64,000 bases of DNA from Myxocyprinus asiaticus (taxonomy: Eukaryota; Chordata; Actinopteri; Cypriniformes; Catostomidae), in contig NC_059388.1 in assembly GCF_019703515.2 (NCBI RefSeq), forward strand, positions 4,119,979-4,183,978, written 5' to 3'. Of the stretch, positions 45,905 to 56,045 are shown in pieces (the first letter of the stretch is position 1; every line of letters starts with the position of its first letter). Below the pieces are notes generated by a model, which searched no databases, was not told the origin of the DNA, and saw only the letters and a program-made list of their open reading frames with translations. The position numbers and the translations under genes were made by a program.

Positions 45905-47545
45905 TTAGGAATCAGAATGAGCTTTATTGCCAAATATGCTTATACACACAAGGAATTTGTCATGGTGACAGAAGTTTCCGGTGCAAATAAAATAAAAAAT
46001 ATATACATATGCAACATATACACACAAACATTTGAAATATACATATAAACATATATAAGTAAACAGTGAAATAAGAATCAAAATAAGATACAACAGATAA
46101 ATATATAGAGGAAACTACAGTAGGGCAATAATAATGTTGGTCAAATATGTTATATCCAGATATACAGTTATGTGCAAGGTTATTTAATGTATTGTGCAGA
46201 AGAGGTAGGATGTGTCAAATAAATATAAATGGAATATAAATATGAATGAATAGTTGAATATGCACATGATTGTATTGCCACAATGGAGAGTATTGGGGGC
46301 AGTTTTAAATGTTCATAAGGTGAATGGCCTGAGGGAAGAAACTGTTCTTGTGCTTGACTGTTCTGGTGCTCAGTGCTCTGTAGCACCGGCCAGAGGGTAA
46401 CAGTTCAAAAAGGTAGTGTGCTGGGTGAATGGGTTCCAAAGCAATTGTTCCAGCCCTTTTCCTCACTCTGGAGGTGTACAGTTCTTGGAGGGTGGGAAGT
46501 TGAGAAACAATAATCTGTTCAGCAGACCGGACTATCCTTTGAAGTTTCCTAATGTCTGACTTGGTAGGTGAACCAAACCAGACAGTTATAGAAGTGCAGA
46601 GGACAGAGTCAGTGACTGCTGAGTAGAACTAGATCAGCAGCACATGTGGCAGGTTGAACTTCCTCAGCTGGCGAAGGAAGTACAACCTCTGCTGGGCCTT
46701 TTTCACAGTGGAGTTAATGTGGGTCTCCCACTTCAGGGCCTGTGAGATGGTAATGCCCAGGAACCTGAATTACTCCACTGCTGACACTGTGCTGTTTAGA
46801 ATGGTGAGCGGGTTGATGCTGGGGTGTTCCTCACAAAGTCCACTATCATCTCAACTGTTTTGAGCGTGTTCAGCTACAGGTTGTTTTGACTGCACCAGTG
46901 AGCCAGCCGTTCAACCTCCCTTCTGTAAGCAGACTTGTTATCATCTTGGAGGAGGCTGATGACTGTAGTGTTGTCTGCAAACTTCAGGAGCTTGACAGAG
47001 GGGTCCTTGGCAGTGCAGTCGTTTGTGTACAGGGAGAAGAGTAGTGGGGAGAACACACATCCATGGGGGGTACCAGTGCTGATTGTGCATGTGCTGGAAG
47101 TGAATTTCCCCAGTCTCACTATCTGCTGCCTATCTGTCAGAAAGCTGGTGATCCACTGACAGATAGAGATGGGAACCAAGAGCTGGGTACATTTATTCCA
47201 TAGGAGAGCAGGAATGATGGTGTTGGAAGCCAAACTGAAGTCCACATATAGGATAACTTGCATAAGTCCCTGGTCTGTCTAGAGATGTTGCTGTATGTAA
47301 TACACTCCCATATTGACTGCATCATCAACCGACCTGTTAGCTCGATCAGGCAAACTGCAGGGGATCCAGAAAGGGTCCAGTTATGTCCTTCATGTGGGCC
47401 AACACCAGCCTCTTAAATGACTTCATGACCACAGACATCAGGGCGACATGTCTGTAGTCATTAAGTCCTGCAATCTTGGGTTTCTTTGGGACAGGGATGA
47501 TGATGGAGCGTTTGAAGCAGCTGGGAACTTCACAGTGCTGTGTTG
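45905..47545 (-). mobile_element. Second jockey-like LINE family member, decayed
   Basis: Minus strand. The RT region 46874-47545 carries GLNDYRHVALMSVVMKSFKR, ISTGTPHGCVFSPLLFSLYT (motif B) and LLKFADNTTVISLL, where the catalytic FADD is FADN. The C-terminal part to ~46390 is full of stops. The ~480-bp AT-rich 3' UTR ends with GGCAATAAAGCTCATTCTGA and a short (TCTGAT)n tail at 45905. The same 3' end occurs at 59735-59905 (+). Confidence 0.8.
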
Positions 47546-47784
47546 AAGATCTGTTCTCTTAGAGGATTATATCGCAAAACTGAGAAATAACATCAAGTTA
47601 AAAAGTGTTTCCATTGTTTGGTTTCAATAAGGTTTTAAGTTTTCTATTTATAAATGTGAATATATTACGACGCTGCTGTCGTGTGTTTCCGTGTCCCATT
47701 TTCAGCAGTAAACAAAAAAAGCAAATATCCAGTTTTAAATTACATGCCAAACTGTTTGAATCAACTCAACTGCTAAATCCACAG
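47546..47784. other. Unassigned gap
   Basis: No gene or repeat structure recognised between the LINE 5' truncation and the gypsy RT fragment. Confidence 0.3.
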
Positions 47785-48935
47785 TCTGGTTCTGTGTGGA
47801 TTATAGAAAATTCAATGCAGTATCTAAATTTGATGCATACCCGATGCCTCGGATTGATGAGCTGCTCGATCAGTTAGGCACGGCTCGCTTTTATTCGACA
47901 CTGAATTTGATGAAGGGATATTGACAGATCCCCTTAACTCCCATGTCCCGTGAAAAGAAGGAATTTTCCACACCGTTCGGATTACACCAATTTGTGATGC
48001 TTCCGATCGGTTTTTCTTGTGGCCCCGGCTACGTTTCAGCAGCTTATGGACAGAATCCTCAGACCGCACGCTGCTTATGCCCCTGCCTATCTGGATGACA
48101 TCATTATTTTCAGTAATGATTGGCAGTGGCACCTGCGGCATCTGAGGGCTGTCCTGAGATCTTTGAGATGGGCTGGACTCACTGCAAACCCAAAGAAGTG
48201 CAAGTTGGGTGGGTGGAAGTATGGTATCTGGGCTTCCACTTGGGTAATGGGTAGGTGCGGCCCCAAATTGATTAGACCGCAGCAATTGCAGCCTGCCCGA
48301 GACCTAAGACCAAAAAGGAGTTGAGACAGTTCCTGGGGCTGGCTATTATCGCAGGTTTGTGCCATAATTATTCGACCGTCCCCAGCCCGCTGACTGATCT
48401 AATTAAAAAGGGGCACCAGATCCGGTCCAGTGGACGGAGCCCTGTCAGCAGGTGTTCACGTGGGTGAAAGCTGCACTTTGCAGCATGCCGTTATTGCACT
48501 CTCCTGACTTCAGTCTCCCTTTTATCTTGCAGATGGACACATCAGACAAGGGGTTGGGAGCAGTACTGTCCCAGATGGTGGAGGGGGAGGAGCGCCCCAT
48601 GCTGTACATTAGTCGCAAACTCTCACTGAGGGAAACTATGTACAGCACAATAGAGGAGTGTTTGGCCATCAAGTGGGCAGTCCTCACTCTCCGGTACTAT
48701 CTGTTGGGGCGTGCATTCACCCTCTGTTCGGACCATGCCCCGCTCCAGTGGCTCCATTGCATGAAGGATACCAATACGCGGATCACCCGTGGGTATCTGG
48801 CTCTCCAGCCTTCTAAGTTTGAGGTGGTCCACAGGCCGGGGGGCGCAGATGGCTGTTGTGGATTTTCTCTCCAGAAATGGGGGAGAGTAAGTGACAGGCC
48901 AGATGGCTCCACGGCCTGAGTCGGGCGATGGGGGT
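47785..48935 (+). pseudogene. Ty3/gypsy reverse transcriptase-RNase H fragment
   Basis: 47795-48000 reads DYRKFNAVSKFDAYPMPRID, STLNLMKGY (motif A region, with Asp replaced by Asn in STLNLMKGY) and then a stop. PATFQQLMDRILRPHAAYAP and YLDDIIIFSND (the catalytic YLDD, ~48088-48120) follow in the frame starting at 48019. The RNase H domain is in the frame 48452-48919: LQMDTSDKGLGAVLSQ, EECLAIKWAVLTLRYYLLGR and LCSDHAPLQWLHCMKD with its catalytic acidic residues. Frameshifts at ~48010 and ~48260. Integrase does not follow; the 3' LTR starts ~25 bp after the last residues. It is non-functional. Confidence 0.88.
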
Positions 48936-49160
48936 TGTTATGTGTTGCAGTGAGAGTTGGAGAGGGATAAAAGTGGCAATCCAGACCACCTGAGGAGAGA
49001 GAGACGCACACAGCTGTCTTCATATGTGCATTCAGTGTGATTATGCTGAAAAGCAAACAGAGTGAGTGTTGTGCTAAAAAGTACAAGAATAAAGATATAC
49101 GTTGGATTATTTGTCCGGCTCCTGCTTCCTCATTTACTAGAAAGTCAGAGAACTGTCACA
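48936..49160 (+). repeat. 3' LTR of the gypsy fragment, 225 bp
   Basis: Starts TGTTATGTGTTGC directly after a purine tract (GGCGATGGGGGT) and ends AACTGTCACA. It contains GATAAAAG (TATA-like, ~48967) and AATAAAG (polyadenylation signal, ~49090). TG...CA ends plus polypurine tract support the boundary. The matching 5' LTR is not in the window. Confidence 0.75.
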
Positions 49161-49714
49161 AACTTATAAAACGTTGAACTCAGACCTAGTCTCGCATAGC
49201 TGGACCTATGACTAAGGCAAAGGACTAAGCTCTATAGCAGCTTTAATTGGCCAAAACCATCCATTTAGACAGGAAAAGCCATCTAACTGACATGTTATGT
49301 GACAAATCAGAGTCTGTTTTGTCACTACAGGGTGTTTAGTTTCAGATGAACTGCTGAAGATTCGGCAGAGCATACCGGATCATTTTTTGCCGGTGTTTGA
49401 TTATTCAGAAGTTTTATTACACATCTTAGTTGGAGGTACAGTGGTATTCTACAAGTGCCCCGTGTGAGGCATCCTACGTGCCAGGTTTGTCACAGTGTGT
49501 ATGCATAAGAATCCAAAGTAATAACTTGAATCATTACTTCAAAGTGTGGTTCTGTTTGACAATTTACTTCTCACAACTTGCCAAACATAAGCCAGTGTGG
49601 TGTGAAAGTGCTCTTAAGAGTGAATTAGGGGTTGGTAAATTTACGATAGTCTGCTTAAAACCTGCTGTTGTTGTTATTTAACTCCTAACGCTTTCATCTA
49701 AATGTTACAGAGAG
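49161..49714. other. Boundary zone before copy B of the long-LTR element
   Basis: No clear gene. The 5' LTR of copy B is absent; somewhere here the element's leader begins. An 83-codon frame at 49430-49681 has no recognisable domain. Confidence 0.35.
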
Positions 49715-49903
49715 GTGCCAAGTCACTTCATTGACGTCCACCAAAGAAAGAACGCAGTGAAATTTGCACATTACATAACAGTAGACCGTAAACCACAGGT
49801 CGAAGTCTCTCACCTGTACGTTCGTGCTAGCATTATATCAACTGTAAAACAACAAGCTATCAGAGCCACTGTCACAAGAATTTTTATGGCCCCAGTAAAA
49901 TGA
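49715..49903 (+). CDS. Small leader ORF overlapping the gag start (unknown)
   Basis: A 62-codon frame, MPSHFIDVHQRKNAVKFAHY at its start, ending PVK with its stop codon overlapping the gag ATG (sequence AAAATGAG, 49898-49905). I do not recognise a domain. It could be the end of a longer upstream frame (through 49681) or simply leader. The stop-start overlap might allow re-initiation. Confidence 0.3.
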   Translation: MPSHFIDVHQRKNAVKFAHYITVDRKPQVEVSHLYVRASIISTVKQQAIRATVTRIFMAPVK

Positions 49904-51837
49904 GTCACCAATCGCCCTGCATGACTGGAGCTGAAGCTCCACAGAGGTTAGTCGACCCAGCACTGCAAGATGTAGTCGCTGCTGTCCTCCGTCTCTCCGT
50001 AGAGGAGAGAGATAACCTTAACAGCTACAATATTAGTCGTTGTAATGAAGCATTGCAGGAACTAGTTGATTATGTCAACAACCTGGTCGGGAAGCCAATG
50101 CGCTCAATCCTGGACCAAGTGGGCCAAATGTTCCTCCTCCATCACCGCAGAACCCAACTGCAAACCGCCGAGCACCAGGCCCAGCTCGCACAGCTGGAGA
50201 GCAGCTACCAAGCGGTGCAGAGGGAAAATCTCAGCCTGCACCAAGAAATTAGGTGCACCCAAGCTGAGAAAGTCCAGGTACAGGAAGATAATGCCTGGAT
50301 GCAGGAGGAAAACGAAGCCCTGCGCAGGCAGCTTCAAGCTGCCCAGCTAAGAGTAGAGTCAGATCAGGTAAGTGCAGCTGAAATGCACAGCACAACATCT
50401 GACATAGAAGAGGGTCCCCTCTTTAGCGCTATGCGTAGAAATGTCCCCCTGAGAAACCCAGGGACACACGCTAGGAGCCGAGCTGCCCCTAGTGGTACAG
50501 TCTCTGACTTCGTCCTCCAAGACACCTTACAAAATCCTCCAGCAGCCCGCTGGTTGGATGCAGGTGCCCCTCCTTACAGTTGCCCTCCTCAGTCAGTTTT
50601 CAGTCACACCACCTTGTGTTAAAAACCGACTGATTCCACACCACGGAGGGGGGACAATTATTTTCAAGCCCAGAGTGGTGTAAGCGGCTCGAAGATCCCA
50701 TTAGCCAGGGAGCTGTACACAACCCGGTGTCCACCCCCACGCGTTGACTGGACTCCTTCCCCACCACGAAGGGAGGAAGTCGTCCTCATCGTTATAGCGA
50801 TCCGAGTGACTATGGTGTTTCGGATGACTCAGACGACCCGTGGTCATACCGACACCAATGCTTGCGCATCCGACAACTCGAGTCCCTCGCAGGGGACATA
50901 GAACACTTTGACCCAAATAATCGAGATTCAAACATCGACAATTATCTTAGGGAAATTGAGCACTGCCTGGTTGACTTGCCTTATGCTTCGTCGCGTGAAA
51001 AACTCAAGCTTATATGGAAGACCACGGTAAGGAGTGTCCACACGTTCATGGAAACGCTACCGACTGGTACACGAAACCGCTACTCAGCTCTGTGTAAAGC
51101 CCTACGCGAGGAGTATTCACTGTATATCGACGAAGCCTCCGCTACCATAGCTGCTTTCGCCATCACCCAGAAGAGGCACGAGCCTCTGCGAGTATTATAG
51201 ACGCCTGAGGACCACGTACTTCCAAGGAAGTAATGCACCAGGTCTGGAGGAGGAACAAGCTTTCAAGTCTCTTTTCCTTCACAACCTCCACAAGTGCGTG
51301 CGATATGATGTCACGATGCACTGCAGAACGGGCAACCCCACCATGCAGGAAATCAGAAGATATGCGCAACTGGCATGGGAGACACACATGCGCCCTGCCC
51401 GAGGGCACGAAGGCGACGCCAGAGCCCTGGGGATCCAAGCCTCAGAATATGCAGACCTAGCGCTTGAAGGCAATGAAATGCCTCGCATTAAGGTGAATGT
51501 TAGAACAGGACCCCAGAGGTGCCGATCACCCTGCCAGCAGGGTAGGCAACAGAACCAGGGGGGTGGTGACCAGATACACCCCCAGGGTCACGGCAGGCCT
51601 AAACAACAAAACGTTCACTGGCTGAAAGGAAATGCGTGGTTAGAACGAAAACCCAAACAAGAAGGTGAGTGGGTAGAAAAAGTTTCAAATCCCCTCAGAG
51701 AACAAGATTTGAGAAAAGAAATGGAGGACATAAGGAGATGCTTGACTGAGTTAGTAACTAAGCTTGACGTGCTCCATTGTTCACCAGGTCCGTCGACCTC
51801 CTCAAAGGAACACGGCACTGAAACCACGTCAGTATGA
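49900..51837 (+). pseudogene. Gag-like gene of copy B: coiled coil, capsid, basic tail
   Basis: First frame, 49900-50622 (240 codons): MSHQSPCMTGAEAPQRLVDP, then a long heptad-patterned coiled coil (residues ~75-155, e.g. HQAQLAQLESSYQAVQREN, MQEENEALRRQLQAAQLRVE). After a frameshift, 50862-51200 gives a capsid-like helical region, and 51298-51837 a helical part (NPTMQEIRRYAQLAWETH) followed by a Gln/Gly/Arg-rich nucleic-acid-binding-like tail and another coiled coil (EQDLRKEMEDIRRCLTELVT). No CCHC knuckle is seen. It builds particles in related elements. It carries at least two frame breaks. N-terminal coiled coils also occur in spumavirus Gag, but I do not claim that relationship. Confidence 0.7.
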
Positions 51838-52440
51838 CTAGACGATGTATCCCCTCCCATTAGCGCCAAAGTTTACTTTGTAGGTCGGGAAAAGGGGAAC
51901 AGTGTCCAAGTTGCTCCCCAAAACAGTCACTCTTAACATGCCACACCCTCCTTTTCTGACCTTCTTGGGCGATCTGTACCATAAGGGCAACGCCTGACAC
52001 ATGGGTCATTCCACTCCCACGCACTACTCGACACCGGTTCCGAAATAAGTTTAATGGGTTCCAACACCTTCGCAGAGGTGGCTAGAGCAAAGCTCTCCCT
52101 TGGCAAACCATTATAGACAGAGACCTGCAACGTAAGCATCACAAGCTACACGCAAGATAGGTCGTCTATCACAAAATGGGCCTGGATTGACACCTTTCAA
52201 GGGATGATGCTAATAGACCCTGTTTACATATTTCCCATTAATACGGAACCACTGTTAGTTGGCCAGGACCTACTGAACCGATTGGCATTGACTGCCGTCA
52301 TGGACACATGTGGGCTCAGGTTGACATACCGAGACCACTTGGTCCAGAAAACAGTTCGCCAGCTTCAGATGCACACGTCACCATCGTCCAAAAAAATCCA
52401 GCAGAGACGACGACTCCAATAAGAACAATTACAGGGCCTG
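51838..52440 (+). pseudogene. Retroviral-type aspartic protease region of copy B
   Basis: Around 52018-52100 it encodes LLDTGSEISLMGSNTFAEVA, the D-T-G active site (52030-52038) with typical flanks. Near 52240-52290 it has EPLLVGQDLLNRLA, the C-terminal signature (hydrophobic-G-x-D/N). Frames are broken between. In copy A the active-site Thr is Asn. No RT motif follows before env starts at 52477. Confidence 0.7.
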
Positions 52441-52476
52441 GGTAAAACCCTTCAGGGTACTATAGTCACTGTAAAT

Positions 52477-53817
52477 TTGCACTCTGTTCTTATCAGTAAC
52501 ACTTTACACGCTTTAGGGACTTTGTCAGAGAAAACAACTTATGCGTGTATCGTTAGAGATCTAATGCAGGACCTCCTCAGGGAAATTAGTTCCTCAGTCA
52601 ACAGTCTGAGTGGTGGAAGGATTCCAGCTTACCTGGTATCCCTAGACCTTGTCAAACAAATCCTTAGATCTGCTACTATCTCCATTGTGCAACCTTCACA
52701 GATACACCTGGCATATAGTTTTGGTATTGAAATTCCAATCCATGTAAATCCTCAGAACCTCAAAATAGGATTTATCCTCAATCTACCATCATAGGCAGAA
52801 TATATATAGACTAAAGTCTGTATTTAATGTTGGTTTTCAGAGAGGTAATGCACACATTCACCTCAAAACACCACCAACACTAGCCTACCATGATGAGGAC
52901 CCCTCTCTCTACCTTATCCCTAACCTAACCTTAGGGGCAGTGGTGGCTCAGCGGTTAAGGCTCTGGGTTACTGATCAGAAGGTCAGGGGTTCAAGCCCCA
53001 GCACTGCCAAGACGAGCAAGACCCTTGACCCTATCTGCTCCAGGGGTGCCGTATCATGGCTGACCCTGCACTCTGACCCCAGCTTAGCTGGGATATGTGA
53101 AAAAAAAAAAGAATTTCACTGAATATGTGCAAATGTGTGATAAAACAAATTATAATTATAACCAAGACAAAGTACATTCATTGGGTTTGTCAAAACCTTT
53201 GTTAGAGAGGTGACTAACTATCTCCCTGAACAAGTGTCATGGTAGCATGTCCATCAAAGATGAAGGAACAGAGACAAGGGTAGAGCGAGCAGGCAATCGC
53301 TGGCTCATTAACACACCTGCCACCGAAGTCCCAATGACATACAACCACCATGATACAGCCACTAAACTAAGGCTACCAAACCAAACGGTGTTCTTAATGG
53401 TTCCCCAAAGAGCCCCATTACGATATTGTCCTCCATCATCTCAACGTCGACAAACATGATGCAGAAATTCAGATCATGGACACATTTACAGGTCACAGCC
53501 TCACCGTCGATGACACCTTTCAACAGCAGCTTCAGGCTGAAGGGATGAAATTAGTGTTCAGTCTCAAACCGACTGGCTTGACCACTATATTTCCTAGTCA
53601 CATAAGCAGATCATCATCTTACCGAGAACACCCTATCAGTTTGGTTGCCCTCTGGCTCCTCCTTAGTGGTTGGATCATCATCGCAATTATTGCACACGCC
53701 ATGTACAGGTACATTCAACACCTACAGGCCAGACTGGACTCACTTCTCATACAGCCGTGTTTAATACACCAGTCTGAGCCCATCCCACAGGTTAACCCCA
53801 ATCATTTCCAAGGATAA
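52477..53817 (+). pseudogene. Envelope-like gene of copy B, interrupted by a SINE
   Basis: The first frame, 52477-52794, has CIVRDLMQDLLREISSSVN and SGGRIPAYLVSLDLVKQIL, then IHLAYSFGIEIPIHVNPQNL. This resembles the F-type (baculovirus/errantivirus) fusion protein core in pattern. After a stop and the SINE at 52934, the last frame 53476-53817 carries a membrane anchor (SLVALWLLLSGWIIIAIIAH, about residues 55-75) and a ~35-residue cytoplasmic tail. A signal peptide and a furin site were not found. As a decayed endogenous gene it cannot be expressed intact. The assignment as Env rests on position, anchor topology and pattern; it could be another membrane protein. Confidence 0.6.
52934..53155 (+). 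mobile_element. tRNA-derived SINE inside the env-like gene
   Basis: Head GGGGCAGTGGTGGCTCAGCG (box A) and GGGGTTCAAGCCCC (box B, ~52986-52999), then a body with GACCCTTGACCCTATCTGC and GGTGCCGTATCATGGCTGAC, ending in GAATTTCACTGAATATG and AT-rich tail. Copy A lacks the insert: its sequence runs uninterrupted across 30320-30345. The head could fold like a tRNA but continues into SINE body. Confidence 0.88.
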
Positions 53818-54210
53818 GCCTTTTAACCTTTAACCCTCCTTTCTTCTAACATTTTGTTCCAGTAACCAATGTCAGGTTCTACTTTGATTTTGTGTTATGA
53901 CCAAAGAACAACAAAGGATTGTGTTATGGTTAATGCTGTGCCTTCCAATAACTTGAAATGTTTGTGTGATGAATGTAGTTTTAGATTTAGCTAGAATTTC
54001 TATGCCCAGATGTGCCTCAATCTCTGTCCAGACGATAAAGCCTCTGTGAACTCTAATGAACTGTATGAACTGTGCAACCATTTTCTTTCCTATCAGGAAT
54101 ACATGGATGGCGTAACCCACAGATTACTGTGAACCGACAAGAACTGTTCGACCCTTCAGTTGCTCTAAAGATGCTGGACAACAACCAACTCTTCAGACCA
54201 AAGGGGAGAA

Positions 54211-56045
54211 TGTTGGGCCTCATGTATTCAGATAGAAGACAAAGGCAGGCCTAACACAGTCGTAAAAACCTAACTCAGGCCCCCACATTCCAAGTCGTAA
54301 ATTATACTGATAAAAATCACGCCAAAATCAAACAAAGGGAGTCCAAAACAGACTACAAATCCCATGAAGCCTTGCTCACTAAAGGATCAAACTCTCAACT
54401 CCTATCGGATGAGGCACACAAATCAGAACGTCCCTCAAACATGACATCATCATGAGTTGAAATACCTCTGAAATGCTTCCGGGATTTGCTTCCAGCAACT
54501 TTGCTTGCAGTGTTTAGATGCAGCTCATCGCTGCTCTCAGGTGCAACCTCGTGGCACAAGGAAGTAACGTCCGACTTGAAACTGTGGCTATACAATCTCC
54601 ATCCCGCTGGACGAGTTGAGATTACTCTGTGTTCAACCAAACACTCTAACGGATCCGAAGGAGACCGCCGAGCAGTCTGCATCTTCATCCGTTTGCCTGC
54701 AGAAGTGAAGAGATTAAAGATTTCTCTTCCATCTTCAATCAAGTCGACATTTATGAAGTTCTCCGCCAGCCCGCCGAGAATCAACAGCCGTGCCCGCCAA
54801 CAGAGCGAGGAAACGGCCTCCCGTTATCACACGAGCCTCAAGGAACCAGGTCGGAGTTAAAGGACGGAGGGACAAACATTCTACCTGTGTCCTCATGCGA
54901 TTCAAGTAAGAGGTTTACGTCTGGGCAAAGATAGAATATTATAGTGTGTTATTCTTGTGTTTCAAGGTTTTTTTTTTTTGCTTGTACAGTTTACAGACTG
55001 CCATGTCCGCTCATTATTAATACTCAGGGTATTAATTATCACGAATTTGTTTTGCTGTATTGTGGTCCAACCAAATTGGACTGTTGTGCATTTTCGCCAT
55101 CGCGGGTGAAACCGGCAAACTGAGTTATCTATTAAAGAGTCAAAGAACGCGGGACTTTTACGAGCCGTCCACCGCGTCTCTGAGTGATAATCTAACAGCT
55201 GCTTTCTCTCCCACGATCGCAAAATCGGCTTTAGGGCCATCGCTTAATTCTCTCTCTCTCTCTCTGGTACTAACCACACACAAACACACCTTATGTATTA
55301 TAGGATTATTTTTATTTCCAAATCTAATCATATCACTGTTTAGTTTGCAGTTGTAAGTCGGAAGTTTATTGACTGCATTGTGTTAATTATTAATTGATAT
55401 TACTGCATAAATAAACTTGTTTATATTACAAAGAGAAGTGTTTTGTTTTGTTTTGCATACACCTGTGTCATGCTGACGGGATGTCAGTGCTCGGATTCAA
55501 ACCTTCATTCATTGTTTTTTTCCCGAAAATCGATATTCTTCGGATGTCGATTTTCCTAAGAAAACAATCTAATATTGAGACTGTTTTATTATCTGGTTAT
55601 TAGTCCCTGATTCCAGGGTGGTGCCCCGTCAATGTTAATCCTTATTAATATTCTATTGATTTTTGATAATTGATAATTATCTTTGATGATTGTTGAATTT
55701 GAATGATCAGTAAGCTAGTGTTAATTTTAATTCATGTTTCATAGATGTTAACAATTAACGATTATCTTTGATAATTGTTGATTTAAAGGATTAAAAAAGC
55801 TAACATTGATTCTCATCAATGTTCTATTGATTTTAATAATTAATAATTATCTTTGATAATTATTAATTATTGCTAATAACCAAACCCGCTCCTAAACATA
55901 GCGCACTACATTTACTGGAGCCCCATATGAGGTTTTAATGAGTTAGATTCAATTAATTAATTTAAATATTAATTAATAACTAAAGAAATATTTATTAATT
56001 ATTTCTGATAGTAACACTGATCTAAACAACCAGTAAAGCCCTACA
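54211..56045 (+). repeat. 3' LTR of copy B, 1835 bp
   Basis: TGTTGGGCCTCATGTATTC ... AGCCCTACA. Direct counterpart of the solo LTR 3855-5725 and of 27844-29471. It is preceded by the polypurine tract AAAGGGGAGAA. Such LTR length is unusual for a fish retroelement. Confidence 0.9.

Larger units (their letters stand above)
49715..56045 (+). mobile_element. Long-LTR gag-pro-env element, copy B, lacking 5' LTR and pol
   Basis: Order on the plus strand: leader ORF (49715-49903), gag (49900-51837), protease (~51840-52440), env (52477-53817), spacer, polypurine tract AAAGGGGAGAA (54200-54210), 3' LTR (54211-56045). It is intact enough to show that RT, RNase H and integrase are absent, not merely decayed: ~60 bp separate the protease end from the env start, as in copy A. 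A SINE interrupts env. The left boundary is uncertain. Its 3' LTR abuts LINE sequence, so it inserted into the L2-like LINE at 56046-58155. Confidence 0.82.

Noticed and set aside
52934..53008. tRNA gene
   Set aside because: tRNA-like head of a SINE; copy A of the host element lacks the insert.
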